Of a stretch of DNA of 64,000 nt, positions 1 to 13,675 are shown in pieces. The notes beneath the pieces are model-generated. The model saw nothing but the letters and a program-made list of their open reading frames with translations. It did no database searches and was not told the origin of the DNA. Position 1 is the first letter of the stretch. Each line of letters starts with the position of its first letter. A program made the position numbers and the translations under genes. The DNA is taken from contig CM072885.1 of the NCBI GenBank assembly GCA_037013685.1, positions 67,063,785 through 67,127,784 of the forward strand, read 5' to 3'. The stretch is from Acridotheres tristis. Lineage: Eukaryota > Chordata > Aves > Passeriformes > Sturnidae.

Positions 1-1529
1 ACTGGATGTCACCTGGCTTTTCTCCTGTCACCAGGGTAGCTGTAAGAAAATCAGAGGAAATATAATCAGGTTGAAGAAGTGATGCCCTTTAAGCAGAGAG
101 AGAAAGAGATTGTGCTTATAGGAGGCATTGCTTTGCAAGTAGCCCAGTGGAGCAGAGGAGAGGTGGCCAGTCTCTGTTTGCTGATCTGTGCTAGGCCAGC
201 TTAGGAAACAACTTCACCCCTTGCACCTCAGCCAACTTACCTGTTAGTGGCAATGGAGATATCTCCTTTGTAAGGCATTAGAAATCTGTTGGTAAAGAGT
301 GTGCTATTAGAGAAAGGAATATTACAGTCACAATGCTAATTAGAATTACTCAGTTTCTGTCTGGACAAAGATGAGATCTTTGTTGGCTTCTTGAACAGAT
401 GTGAGGCCAGGTTTTGTCTCATCAGAAATTGCTGTTGAGTATTCCTTCAAACACCAGCTCACCTACTAGTGGCTCAGTCTGGGGCCCTGTTGTGTGTTTG
501 AAATGCAGAGGTTGTCGCTTTGGAATCTGCCAGGACTTCCTTTGGATCATATTTGTGTGTGACACGAAATCGTGCTCTTAACGGCCTGATGCAGTCTGCT
601 GCCCTGGGTTGTGACAGTCTGGGGCTGTCACAACCTTTCTTCTCAGCCACCATACTGCTATTCTTCCTGCTCTTTTGATCCCTGCTCTTCTCTGCTCTCT
701 TTCTTTCTGTCCCTTTCCTTAGCCCCATTTTGTTATTAGTCTTGTCCTTTTGAGTTGGCCTGTTATTTCTAGTCTTCATCTCCTGCCTCTTTTGCATAGA
801 CCCTTTGTCTTCCCATGCAAATTGTGTAATTCATAATGTTCCCTATCTCAGAAGAAGCAGAGGTGGCCAGCATGCAGCAATGGTGGCCTCTCACAGCAGG
901 AACTGTAGAAAGTTACACAGGTAAATGTTTTTTTAGGGTCAACACAGTGAGTAGGCAGCAATCAGACCAGGTAAGAGAGGAGACTTACACCTTATCAACG
1001 AGGCTAGGTAGGCTCTTAGATATGTCTGGAGGATCCTCCTCTGGGTACTTGTTCATTTGTCCCATGTATGAGTTGGGTGACTTTGGGTTCCTTTCTTCAA
1101 TACTGTTTTCTCAGTGTCTTCTGAATCCCCTGTCCATCTTTCAGCAAGACTTTGTACCACATATCTTCTTGTGATCCTGTCACTGAGCTTCCTTCACCAT
1201 GCCAATGCAGCTACACATAATCCAAGGCTATAAGAGTTGTATATAGTGATGGATGATGCTCTGCAGTGGTGTCAGGATTGTGTGATTGTGGGATTTGATG
1301 GTCCTTTTCTGTCCCAGCAGTAATCATTGTACACACAGAGACTAAACAAGAATTCAGCCAAACCAATTTTTCCTTTAGGGCAAAATGTCATGGAGACTTT
1401 GAAAAGTATGTTGAAGCCTTCTTTTCTGATTATTATCAGAATATTCTGATGCTCCTTCTATTGAGATTTTTCTGAACCTGTGTCTCTACTAATGGAAAAA
1501 GCAAGATATGAAAATGAGCTGGAACTCAC

Positions 1530-1995
1530 TGTGGGAAGATAGGTTTGCAGGGATAGGGCAGAAGGCAATCTTTCCCAATGAATTACAGCTGTACTGATTA
1601 CTGAGAAGTGGAGACAGCCTTGCCTGCCCAATGAGGATGGGTGGTATAAAAGAGTGGGCTAGTTAACTGAGACTGAGTTGGAGCTTGAGGGTCTGCTGTC
1701 TGTTCTGTGAGGAAGGGACATATGGTTGTGCAAGGGACAGACAAGGTAAGATGATGTTGTGTAAGGGACAGGTTGGGGTTTAGCCAGTTAGGTAGGAGGA
1801 TGCTTGCAGGGAGGAGAGAAGGAGTCAGTGCTGTGTGAAGCAGCTAATGAAGAAAAGTGTTTGTGCTGTGTGGAGCTGCCTATGAGGAATGGACTCAGAG
1901 TTGCTTGAGAGAAGTTCACTGAAAGAAGGTATGTCAAGTTTTTAGTAAAGGACTGGTGATGATCCTAGTCCAGTCTGTCTTACATAATTGCTACA
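1530..1995 (+). mobile_element. Probable solo LTR of an endogenous retrovirus
   Basis: The element begins TGTGGGAA and ends TTGCTACA, an imperfect inverted repeat (6 of 8 positions pair), with the TG...CA ends typical of LTRs. ACTCA follows the right end (1996-2000), and ACTCA also lies on the left at 1524-1528 but with one extra C before TG, so the 5-base target duplication is imperfect. Inside are CCAAT (1628-1632), TATAAAAG (1645-1652) and AGTAAA (1944-1949), in the order promoter then poly(A)-like signal, giving + orientation. The part between carries diverged tandem repeats: GTTGTG(C/T)AAGGGACAG at 1725 and 1756, and a roughly 35-base unit at about 1828 and 1863. There is no internal retroviral coding sequence. 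The boundaries are my inference, and the promoter would leave an unusually short U3 of about 115 bases before TATA. Confidence 0.5.
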
Positions 1996-4022
1996 ACTCA
2001 TGACTCTCAAAACGAATCAAAAGCCTGGAGATTAGCTCAGAAACTCAGGATAGGACATTCCATGTTAATTTACAAACAGTGTTTGTGCTGTGTGTATGGG
2101 AGCATTATATTGCAGTCCAAGGTGGTAATAGATTACTTCTATACACTTCTGATGCATATCAATCTAAAATTATCACATCAAGCCTTGCACAAAACTTTAA
2201 TAACAGTGTCTTTACAAACTGAGAGGCATTTAAAGAAAAGCATCAATAATTATCAGGATGGCTTTAGGACTGATTTAGGTTGAGAGATTAAGTGTGGGTA
2301 AGAGATGAAGGTGGGCTTGCACTAAGAGGCTACAAATATATGGTGGGTGTTAATGCTAAAAGGAGAAGAATTACTTTGTGTAATTTCAAGGGGTATGTCA
2401 TAAGAAGCCACACAGAAGGAAGTGACAAAACAGTCTGAAAACTACAAAGAACCTTCTGCTGTCAAAACATATAGTATTGTGTTGTCAGTGAAGTATCTAC
2501 CGAGGTAGGTAACAGGCCTGAAGGCAAAACTTGGGAGCCTGTGCTGCATGGAGTCAGCCTGCTCTAGAAGAGAGATGAACTGGGGATTACCTGTTCACCT
2601 GTCTGAGAGAGCTTTCCTCTACCACATATCTTGTTTCTTCCAAAACCATCTATGTGACTCCACCAGTCATTCAAATGACCTCTTCTAACCCAACACGAGG
2701 CATCTGTGTGTTGATTTATTGCTACATGGTTATGATTTCCGTATTATGTTCCCAGTCAGTGTACAAGTTTCAGGACTCTTGTTAATTTAGCCCAATCTTT
2801 CAAGTATGTCATCTTAATACCTAGTCTAAACTCATGAAAATCTGGTGAGCTTACCTGTTAGGTACCTTGCCACACAGGTAAGAAGACCAAAAGTTGCTTT
2901 ACTTGTTCTTTCATTGTGCTGACTTATACATTTCTTTATTTCTGGAGCCCCAACTTCTCTTTTGAGTGGACTCATGCATTCACAGATGACCTTCATGTTA
3001 CTATTAATGCTGATTTCTTCCCCAACTAAGCTTCAGACTGCTTTAATTTGGTTCATCTGCAGCACAGTGGACTCTTTATATCTGAAGATGGAGTCTCTGG
3101 ATCAGACCTTTGGTCCTTACTTGCCAAGTATTTCTAGAGGTCATTTTTGGCAGGCATGATCCCTCCCTGGGCACTGCCTTAGGACTGAGGGTGGGGTGCA
3201 AAACAAAATCCCAAGACCATGAGCAGAAGGATGCTCATGCCAGGGGGTTCTGCAGGAGTGAGGCAAGTAGAAGACAGAAGCACTGGTGCAGGGGTGGAGA
3301 TTTTGTGCCCTTTTCTCTTGTTGTTTGCTTGACAGCTCATTTATTTCTGTGTCTGTTTACCGCTGGAAGCGGAGATACGCAAGGCCCCTGGTTGTTAATC
3401 GCTTCTTCCTAAAGAATGTTGTAAATAATCCTAGGAAAATTTATGAGGGAATTTGTTTGCCTTTTGTCAGCGAGCAGTTTTCTTGAGGGGAAAGGAAATG
3501 CCACTCTTTACTTAGGCCTGGATCCTGACTGGATGCCATCTGTAGCAGCGCTCCCTCAGCTCAGGGACCTGCACTGTGGGTGGCCACCAAGGCAGTGATG
3601 GAGAGCTCCACTCTGGGCATAACTCCTCCATGTTTCCTCTTCCATGGCTCCCCACCTCTTCTGTGGGGAAAACAAGCCCCTCTCCCCACATGGCTCTGGT
3701 GGCAGCTGTTCCTCAGCAGAGGTGTTGCCAGTGGGGGCAATCATGGCCCCTCAGGGACGGCCCTGGTTGGCTCTGCCTGGGCTAGCTCAGCTCAGCCTGA
3801 GGGTGCTGGCTTTTTTCTAAGCTCTGCTGGGAGGTGGTGGTTTTCACTTTGAGGAGTGCCGTGGTCCTGGTTTGCTCGTTGCTGTGTTGGTGGATCCTAT
3901 TCCCATCCCCTGTGCTCCATCTTGTGGGTTTGTGCCCCCTGTGAGGCTCTTCCTGCCATTTGAACGAGGTACGTGCATGGCTGGGTGCAGGCAGGGCCTG
4001 GTTTGTGCACCTGGACTCACCT

Positions 4023-4060
4023 GGGGCTGCTTGGGGCTGGGGTGTCCCTGTGGGTGGGGG
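4023..4060 (+). repeat. G-rich tract, possible G-quadruplex
   Basis: There are five runs of three or more G (4023-4026, 4033-4036, 4039-4042, 4052-4054, 4056-4060) with loops of 6, 2, 9 and 1 bases. One loop exceeds the classical limit of 7, so it is a relaxed quadruplex motif. It ends two bases before the LTR at 4063. Confidence 0.5.
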
Positions 4061-4062
4061 AC

Positions 4063-4718
4063 TGTCTTGGTTTGAAAGACAGGTGTCTGCCAAGAAAGGC
4101 AGAAGCCTCTTTTTGAAATGGAGAATTTAAACCCCCTCCCTCCAAATGATTGTAATTTTGAAATTAAGGGGCTCTCAGGCGAAGATATGGGAGTAGGAAT
4201 AACAGTTCTTTACCAGAAAAATTAAAATAAAAATACAGTATTACAGAGAACAACAAACCCAAAAACACTGACAGAGCCAGGACACAACCTGGCACTCAGT
4301 CAGGATGTTGGCAGCAGTCCCATTAAATGGTGGCTGCATCCTCCTGCAGTGACAGATGTGGTTCTGCTGGAGCAGTGCTCCTGTAGAAGGTGCAGTTTTC
4401 CTCTAAAGGTCCAGTGATGAGGTAGAAGGGTCTGGTTTTCCTCTGGAATCCAGTGGGAAAAGGCTGCCCTGATGTTCCAAATCTCAGATTTTTATCTGGG
4501 TAAGAAATGTTTGGCTCCTCCCCCTGGGTGGAGCATCTCCCAATAGGATGATGTAATTTTATCAGTCATGCAGTGGGACTCAATGGCCCATTAACAGGAG
4601 ATATCTCCTGGAGGAAGGAGGGGTTGTGGAAAAGATAAAGAACACTGCCCCAGCTGGTTTTAACAGATGTTGAGAGAATACATACTTTTGGTCACATTCT
4701 GCACTGCAACCCAAGACA
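4063..4718 (-). mobile_element. Solo LTR of an endogenous retrovirus, copy 1 of the family
   Basis: A 656-base element with perfect 8-base inverted ends TGTCTTGG / CCAAGACA. It aligns over its whole length with the copy at 27940-28647. Flanks are GGGAC (4058-4062) and AGGAC (4719-4723), a 5-base target duplication with one difference; 5-base duplications are usual for ERVL-type elements. Orientation is tentative. On the minus strand a GGTAAAG/AATAAAG-like signal followed by about 150 bases to the end fits R-U5, and a GATAAAAA TATA-like box lies near 4485-4492. On the + strand an AATAAA at 4226-4231 would sit too near the 5' end. There is no gag, pol or env, so this is a solo LTR formed by LTR-LTR recombination. 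The family is familiar from songbird genomes, but I cannot name it with certainty. Confidence 0.85.
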
Positions 4719-7700
4719 AGGACCAAGGTGCTGTGGCCTCTGTGGTTCAAACCAGCAGGGTAGGCTTTGGTGATCACCTGGACTGGGCAGAGTTTCTTGC
4801 AGGCAGATTCTTTGAGTAAAAGCAGGAGCTGGCTGAAGCCTCTTGTGTGCCCTGGAGTGGAGCTCTGTGGCACAGAGGTGGCATCCCCCTCAGATGGGGA
4901 GCTTCCCTGATCTGGGAGGTGACATGGGACCTGCTGATGGTGCTGCAGGTACCTCCCTCATGTCCTCATGGCTTGTGCAGCATGAGAAAACGAGCTCCAT
5001 GTTAGCTGTGGGATGACATGGCATCTTTTTCTTTCCTGGCCCTTCCCTTGGCCTGAGGAGACTTGGCTGTTGGTTTGGGGGATCATCACCCCTTAGGAGG
5101 AGCTGTGGGGGGTTCTTCCCTGAGCCACCTCAGGTAGTGACATCCACCTGAGGAGTGTCAGTGCTAGGGCTGGGTGATGCAGGCTTGGCTTGTATGACAG
5201 CTGTGTGTGATCCAGGGAACAGAACTGGTGGCCTGTGAGGTTGTCCTCATGCAAGCTGGATGTTCAGCTCCTTTGTTTTTAATCTAAGGAGGCTGTAGCT
5301 TGATGTCTATGTGTGCCTGGGGGCTTTTCCTGGAGCTGTTGCAGCCCTGGCAGGACAGGTTGGCTTCATGCTCGTGGGTCTGAAGGGGATCAGGACTTGT
5401 GATTGAGCAGTAAGGGACAAGTGCTTCATGTATGATTGGTCTATGTTTACTTAAGAGTAAGGGAAAATAGATTTAAACAGCAGAGAATTTATCAACCCTT
5501 TCCCACAAAAGGTTCAGGAGCCAAAAGGATCAGGAAAAATGGGTTCAGTTGAGGTAATAGGACTCTTCCTGTTCTTTAGTGTGTTTTCAGTTTGAGATGT
5601 TTGAATGCGGGAGGTTGGTGACTTGCAAGAGAGGATGGTTGTTAAAAGCTCTCAAGCTGCAACCTTAAGTGATCACCCAGTGAATACTGGTGTGTGGAGT
5701 TGAACACTTGTGTGTAGTTTCCTTTCTTGCACTGACTCTGCTTCCTGGAGCAGCTGCTCACACAGGTCCCTGTGTGCTGGCACAGAGCCTTGGACTGGCC
5801 AGCCCCAGGAGTTTGTGCTTTGCTGCAGTGTGTAATTATTCACCTTATGACTCAGTCAGCAGTACTCTGAGTGTCAGCATCTAATTCTTCTCTGCCCTAA
5901 AGTAATGGTCTTCGACCAATGGTCCAGGAACTATTTCTATGGGTCTGTGATAGATAATGAGAAAAGTGAGGCTGTTGTCATTAGGCTTAAATTCATTATT
6001 CAGGAATCCATACCTCCATTTGAGATGCTTTATAGGTCCATGAGTTTCAATAGGCTGAAACCAGTGGCTCTGACAGCTTTCTTACCTTCTGATGGTCCCT
6101 TACATAGTGCAGTATCACCACTTTTTTCCCCCCTAGAGTAACAAATAGGAAGAGTACTAGGTCACACTTCTGTAGAGAAAACTATTACCAGGAAGCTATA
6201 ATGGTGGCAGTGTAATTGAGTTGACATTTTATGCATTATAAGTGATTATATTAAATGAATTTTATTATGATATGTATCACGTTGTGTGAGATTTTAGGGG
6301 ATAACTGCTACTTTGTGCCAGATGTTGCTGAGAGAAATATTATAAATGGCAAAAGTATTATACAAGCTGTCCCTTTCATGTGGGATTTATGTCTAAGGTC
6401 TAAATTTTAATACTCTCATTGATATTTGAATTTTATTCTGTGCATTATTTGACAACATCATTCCAAATGTGCAAAAAAATCAATTTAGCTCTAAAAGAAA
6501 CTTGAGATTTATAAAACATATGATTGACACATATTGGCTTAATTTTCATTTTCTTCTGGTTATTGATCAACACTCAGATATTCAGAGTAGGTTTTCAGCT
6601 GTCCTCCACAAGTTTAATTGCTGTGTTCTTGGAGCTGCCTCTTAACAGAAAAAATACTGTGGGAAGTGTTGGTAAAATACAAAAGGTTACTGCTCTGCAG
6701 TTGGCTCATAATGCAGAATTTGATGCTGCTCTCTGTAAGTGCTACAGTCTTATCTGAAAATATCATTTGCTGGGATATACTGCTGGAGTTGGGGTTGGTG
6801 GGAACATTATCTATACTGTGGGGGTTTTCTTCAGAAAACAGTCTAATAAATCGTCCTCTGAGGAGCTGCAATAACTGGGTTTGGATTTCACATCTGTGTG
6901 ACTCTTGGATATCCAAAAGAGATGAGGCCCGTGTGCATTTTCAGCTTTATTTTGTGTGTTTACATTTATCTTAAGTGGCACAGGCACAGTGATGGCAGAT
7001 TGCACAGAGGTGTTTTTATTAGGAAAACCCAGTAATATGAATAACTGTAAAATTTGTCTAGACAGAAGAATGGATTAAAATAGTAGTGGAACATGGGCAG
7101 GAAGGAAAGAAATAGAAGTGTGTGTATTGATGGGGGGAGGGCACAGGGCTGTTTATACCTCCAGGGCAAATCATCAGGAACATGTTACCACTGGTAAAGG
7201 AAAATCTTGAGGACAGACTGAGTCCCAGGGGTGAGAGCTGTCTGAAAAATGAGAACACGGTTGTGGAAAGGTAGCACCAGACTTTTTAGAGAGGGTTTTT
7301 TTGGCAGTTCAGGATAGGCTATTTTTTTCAGTCTTTCCACTCTTAAATTTCAGTGACACCTTTAAGATCTTAAAAATTGTTGAATGAAGAATGAAACTCT
7401 TCTTTTCTAATTATTATATTGAAATTTTCAGTAATGTTTTTGTACAAGTACAGTAATGGAAGTTGGCAGGAAAAAACCCCTGAAACAAACATGGATGACT
7501 TGGATTATTTGTTATGAGAAGTGGTTTTCTTTTTTTAAATTTAAGGCCACAGTCCTGTGATCCAATTCACCACTGCCCTATACTCATTGTCAAGAAATAT
7601 TTCACAAATGAAGTGCCAATGCCCTCATGAGGAGGCCTTGCTGTTTCATCCCTGGGCGCTTGGAAAGCTCTTGTTTCTATTGGGCAGAATCCTGTCTAGG

Positions 7701-10700
7701 AATTGTTCCTTTTAGTTAAAAATAGGAGTTGTAACCTGTGTGAGAACAGATATTAAACTGACATGATTTTCAAGTGTGTTATAAGTGGGGCAAAGCATCA
7801 GAGTACTCCAGAACTGTTGATAGCTATTGCCTGGCTGCACAGAAATATTTCATTTTTCTATCAAAGTAATACTGGGGGAATCAAAGAACACTAAAAAACT
7901 GGGACACTGGGATGATTGGCTTAGGAGTTAATTTTTTTCTTTTCAAAGCTAAATCAGTAGGGCCAGATTTCAGAGTTTTATTCATGTTCAGTAGTGGCCC
8001 CATTAAAGTCACCTTCCTTCTCCTGACAACACAAAATTAAAAGGGTTCTAAGAGCCCTATTAATGGTCTAGAAATCTGGCTTGTACCTTAGCACAAAAAA
8101 TGGGGGGAAAGACAGGAGATCATCACACTCTGTAGCTTTAGTAAGAGCCAGGTTTGGAGGCATATACAGAAAAAGGATTAATAATGAGCTGGAATGTAAA
8201 ATTTTAGTTCCGCTCAAGACAATTGGGTGGTGATAAACTGGAACTGGATTCTGAGACAAATGGTCAACTCGGGTTGCCTGAATCTTTTAGTTTGTTTGAG
8301 GAAGTGCTTTAAGCCATCTTCTGCAGTGTAATTTCATATATTTAGTTTTTAACTCCTGGAGTGGAGTGCAGCACTGGGAAGAGCAGAGGAGCACATGGCC
8401 TGTTAGTGTGACCCCAGCCCTTGATGCAGAACTTACAGGCACACTTGATGGTATTAGGGAGAATGCAGTAGCTTCCTGGGAAATGTGTATTTTCCAAACC
8501 TTGCAGTACTGTAGAGAGGATGGTATAAATTGTCATTTTCTGAATTTTAAAAAAATCATGCATAAATTGGAAGCTTTTTAATACTACTACTACAACAGCA
8601 TAAGGATGTGTGGAAAAGCATTTATAGCTTGAAGGCTTGCCTACTTCATTTGGTGTGGGCAAAGCAAGTGAGTTTCAGAGCATGTTCTCAAGGAAAAGAT
8701 TTGGTATTTGCAACCTAAATCATATGGCACTGTATATTTCCTGGGAGGGTGATTCCTCTAACCACCCAACTGTTAACTGGGAGTGTGCAATTAAAAATGT
8801 ATGCTGTGTTTGTCAGCTCTTTAAACTGTTCAAGCTGGTTACATAAGGTGAAGAAATTCATTACATAAGTTACATCATGAATTGCAAATTGTTTACTTAC
8901 TTGTGACAGCCATAGCTTAAGATATTTGTAGGCCCAGGGTTAGTCAGGGAAGACACTTATGAATCATTTTGAATAATGAATAAATTTCAGTTTTTATTTG
9001 CGGCGTGTTAGCAGACAATTAACAAAGAAAAAAAGGATAAAACATGTCAGAGTTGTATTTAAATGACTGTCTGCTCCAGATTACTGACTTAAGCTGGGTA
9101 GCTGAGTTTGTGCTGTTGACTAAATTTGGCAGTTCATATCTTGCTGTCAAACTCCTGAGTCATCTAGGCTTTTGAATGTTTCTGCATAACTGTATAATTA
9201 TAGTGAGAAAATAGACTAAGTACATTAATAAGGCTTAATTAAACATGCATGTGTACAAATACTCATGTATACAAATGAAAGTACCAAAATGTCTATGTTC
9301 TTCTGATTGAGCATCAGACACAGCAGTATTCTGCAGTGCAAATTCTCTGTAAACTGCATCAAGTATTTTCTATGTTTTGTATAACATTTAAACAGCCTAG
9401 TGATGTGCTAGCAATTTCTCTAATTGTAAAAAATGTTGGTGTCTGAGTTTTCTTATTTCAGCTCCAGCTTTTCTAGTAGAAGAGCTTGTTCCTGTTCTGG
9501 AACAAAAATAAGCTATATTAGTATCAAGTGGTTTGCTTGTAGCACAGTGTATTGGATTTTCTGCGATGATTTTTCAGGGAAAAAAAATCTTACTTTTATT
9601 GCAAAAATCATGTCAAAAACCTTATTTCAATACAGACTATCTCTTGATGCCACTTGAGTGTGTATTCTGGGGTTCTGTTAACTCCAGTCAAGTGTTATGC
9701 TCTGGGCTGTTCACTGAGAACCTTTTGTGTCAGGTGTGGGCAGTGAGAGCCACCTGCTGCCATGACAAAGGTTTCTGTCATCTTTTCCTGAGGTGTGGGT
9801 GACTCGCCTAGCTGAGCTGTAAGTCTGTGATCCCATGGCCTGTGGGAAAATGTGGGATCTGGCTGTGCCCTTCCTTCCTCCCTCCTGACCCATGAGCTTC
9901 CCTTAGAGGTGCCTGAAGGTCACTTGTGCTGACAATCTGTGCTCTGGCTCAGCTGCTAAGTCAGCTGAGGATTATCAGTTCATGGACGCCTGGATCTGCC
10001 CTTTCTTCTCTCAGCCAAAGCTTTTGACATGATTGACAAATGCAGGGGTGCTGTTGGCCAGTGTTTTCTTGCAAGAAAAGTAATTCTGGGGTTGGAATGG
10101 CTCACAGCAAGTTGGCTGTGTGCCAGCAGAGCAGCATGATGTTGACCTAATATAAAATGGCCTTTAACTCTGACTGTGATCACCTATTTGATGTAGTTTT
10201 ATGGTTATTAATGAATGTCTATCATTCTGGAGATTTTTCCAGTGGAAAACCTTTTAATAATGACACAAGAATGTTATTGAAATGTACTTCATTGCATAGC
10301 AGGAAAACATGTGTTTAATTGTTTGGGTAATTGCTGGTGACTGGATGCCCAGCTTGGCAGGGGAATGGCTCCAGAACCTGACCCATGTAAAGCCTGCTGC
10401 TGTGTGTGGGTGAGCCATACCTGCTTGGAAAGGTAGAAGTGACCTTTGTTTCACTCTGAGTTCAGAGCCAGTGAACCAAGTCACTGTGTGAAGGAGGCAA
10501 AGGAAATTTGGAGAAATCAAGTTGTTTGTAGGTTTTCCTTTTCCACTGGGATTGTTCCCACCCACCTTGACTAGCTTATTTTAGCAGGGTAAGTGAAAAC
10601 TTAATTTCCCTTAATATTGACCTTCCCTTCTCCATTGCTTTTGTAATATTTTGTGTGGCTTTCATCATGATAGAAGCAAATCTGTAAAACAAAACAAAAA

Positions 10701-13554
10701 ACTAAGTAAAGTACATGAAGCAGGAATCAGTTTCAGTTCTCCAATAGTGTGAAAGAGGCAGTTTGTTAGTAGGCATGGTAATTTCAGAATATTTTTTTTT
10801 ACCCTTCAGAAGAAAACACTAAAGTATTCCCTGCTGCTCTGCTGTACGAGGCAGCATAGCTCTGATCCTGTTGAGGGGACTTTCAATGGCTGTGCTGAGC
10901 AAGTCCTGTGGGTGGGTAGTGGTGGCTAAAGTGGAATGGAGGCTAGAGGTGGTTTCTTCTTTATAAAAATGTTAGCTGAGTAGAGGGTACTTCAAATAAT
11001 GTAGTGAGGTCATAGTGGCAGAACTTAGAGAGGAGAATTAAAGTATTTAATTACTCTCGTGTTTTTTCCCTGTTCATATCCAAGAAACACAGAATTTTTC
11101 CTATCTTCTCCTGACCCCTCTGTGCAGGACTAGGGAGAGCTGCTGGATCAGTGTAGTCTTCTGCTTTTGCAAGAAACTGCTATGTATAATTCCAGCCACA
11201 AATGTCTCAAGATACATATGAAGAAGTAAATTTTAGGCCCTTTTTTCTTGGGTGACTCCAAAGTGTGGGACTGCACCTTTGGTTTTTTTTAGCTTTGGCT
11301 TCAGTCTTAATCTTTGCCTTATCACAGCTGATAAAATTGCTCTATTGATATGGGTCGTCTTTGTTGCAGCTCTTGCCATCAGCATGAGTTTTTTTTCACT
11401 GACTTTCCACCTCATCTCAAAACTGAGAAGAGAATGTGGCCTTTGTCAGTTCCTGAACTCCCTTCCATACCTGCTGTTATTTGTCTCTACAGGGTATTTT
11501 GGGATTTAGGAGGGAAGAGTGTGCTAGAGCCAAGTCAAGTCATGTTTGGCTACAGCTGCTGGAGTAGATCCTTCTTTGCTCCTAAAGAGCAAAGAGAAGC
11601 AATGGATGTACTTTAGGTATTAAGTTGTCCATTCCTTTCAGATATAAGTCATGTGCAAATATAGTTGTTACTATTAAGAAATCTTAGGAATCTATTTCCT
11701 GTGGCTTTAACTGGTGTTTGCTAACATCCCCATTTGGAGTGTGTTGTAGTCAATTTGCCTGCTTTGAGATCCAGGTAGAATACTTAGTTGAATTTGGTTA
11801 TCACAGTGGGACTTGCAGTCAGTACAGAGAAACTCTGAGGCCAAGCCTTGAGACAGAGCCCGTGCACCTGTCCTAGCCTGCCTGGGTTGATGGCAAAACA
11901 CTCAGATGATGACTGCACACAGATCACAATGGCCAAAAGAGTTTGGCCACTGTTCCCCAGACACTTGCTTCAGTCTAGACTGCTGATTGGGAGTGTTCTG
12001 AGTGACCTGACAGAGTGTGTGTGTTTCTGGGGCAGTCAGAATTCTTTCAATATGTAATTTTCCCCATCTTGATGCTCCTTCACTATTGTCACAACTCGCT
12101 CACTGCTTAGGTGCTTCCAGCTGCAGCTCACTGGCATGGATCAACAAAATTGGGTGGTTTATAAGCTGAGAAAAATATAAGCATAACACTCTCAATTTGA
12201 TATTTGACAAGGAAAAGTGCTGAAAGAGTCAATAGTGTTGCTTGGAAATGCATGAAAACTCAGGCAGCCACCTTGAACAGAGATTTGTCATCTTGCCAGG
12301 GAGCCACAGGGAGAGAAACCATCACAAGCTGTGTCCAGTCACCTGAAGATCACTCAGCCATAGTTAGTTGTGTGATAGCTTTGTAATACAACATTTTGAT
12401 TCCCTGTGGTCTGTAAACCATTCTATTTAGAGCTTTAATTCCCAGAAGATGGAATTTTTGACTTGGTGGCTGATGGTTACTTAAATACAGAGTTATGCTT
12501 GGGGAAGCATGGTAGTTGTGCCAGAGACTAGGTGTTGGAAATGGAGAGAAATGCAGAAGGGGAAAACCTTGGAGATGCTGCATTTTTTTTTCTGTTCTCC
12601 TTAAACAAAATGCTTTGATCTCCAGATGAAGCAACTAGCACAACAGTTCATGTTAATTGATACCACTCAATCATCAATCCACTCTGCTTCTGCGAAGAAC
12701 ATTAGTTCAGCAGCACTGGCAGAGCATCAATGAAGTTAATTTTAATGGTAATTTGGAGCCTGGCTTATTTCTCTTTTAAAAGGTTTTTATACATGAAATA
12801 AATTTTTATTGCTAATTCATTTCATTATCATCTGGTGTGGGTTCATGCTAAATTGTGCAATTCACACTCTTTTCTGGATTAGGGAGAAGCTAGTGTCCCT
12901 CCCTAAATACTTGAGTTGTGATTGTTGTTTGTAGCTCAGAGAGGTGAACTGCAGGATTAAGGGACCAACGGTTAGATCAAGCAAAGGGGTATTTATTTTT
13001 AATATTGAAACGAACTGCAGTTCTCCCAACCAGGTAATTAATGACACAGGAGTCTGGGCCTGCTTGTCAAGACACACTATGGACTCTGGCAGGAGAGTGC
13101 TTCCACTTTGCTTCTGTCTGATGGGAGCAGCATAGCCCTAACCCTAATGGAAGGTGCTGTCAGAACCTTCCATCATGCTTCTAAGTGATGTGGCAGAGCA
13201 ATGCAGTTCATGATGCCTGACTGCATCCCTGATGCAGCACAGCTGCAAGTGTGATGGTACTCATTTCTGACAAGGCACTTGAGTGGTTATCCCTGTCCTT
13301 TCTACCTCTGGAGGATCCAGCAGGCACCAGAATTCTCCAGATAGAGATAAGTAACTGACGATATCTAGCATATCTTAAAAATGACTTTAAAATCTCCTCT
13401 TAAATATTCTCCTAGTAGGACTATTTGTGGTGATGTGAGCCTGCTTTTCTCCTATTAGAAGTGAGAGTGGCATCCTTCAACTACTGTGCACAACAGCCAC
13501 GTTGTATTTCTCAAATTCAGGTTGTAGGATTAGGAGTACTAGCTGAGGGGAAAT

Positions 13555-13675
13555 CAAGCTCAGCTTCACGGCCAGGTCCGCATTTTCGGCTCTCTGGTTC
13601 CGCAGTGTCAGTGGCGAGGAGCTGTGGAGCTGTCCAGTGCTGAAGGGATTCAAGTGTTCTGTTACTGCCACGGGT
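13555..13675. promoter_or_regulatory. Small CpG cluster, possible regulatory element
   Basis: Six CpGs lie within about 120 bases (CACGG, TCCGC, TTCGG, TTCCGC, GGCGAG, CACGGG) in an otherwise CpG-poor intron. Open frames here on both strands are short and unrecognised. Persistence of CpG in a methylated intron hints at constraint or hypomethylation, but this is weak evidence. Confidence 0.25.

Noticed and set aside
4580..4873. 97-codon open frame on the minus strand
   Set aside because: About half of it lies inside the LTR at 4063-4718 and it has no retroviral resemblance.
13137..13148. CCCTAACCCTAA, vertebrate telomere-like sequence
   Set aside because: There are only two units, too short to be an interstitial telomeric array.
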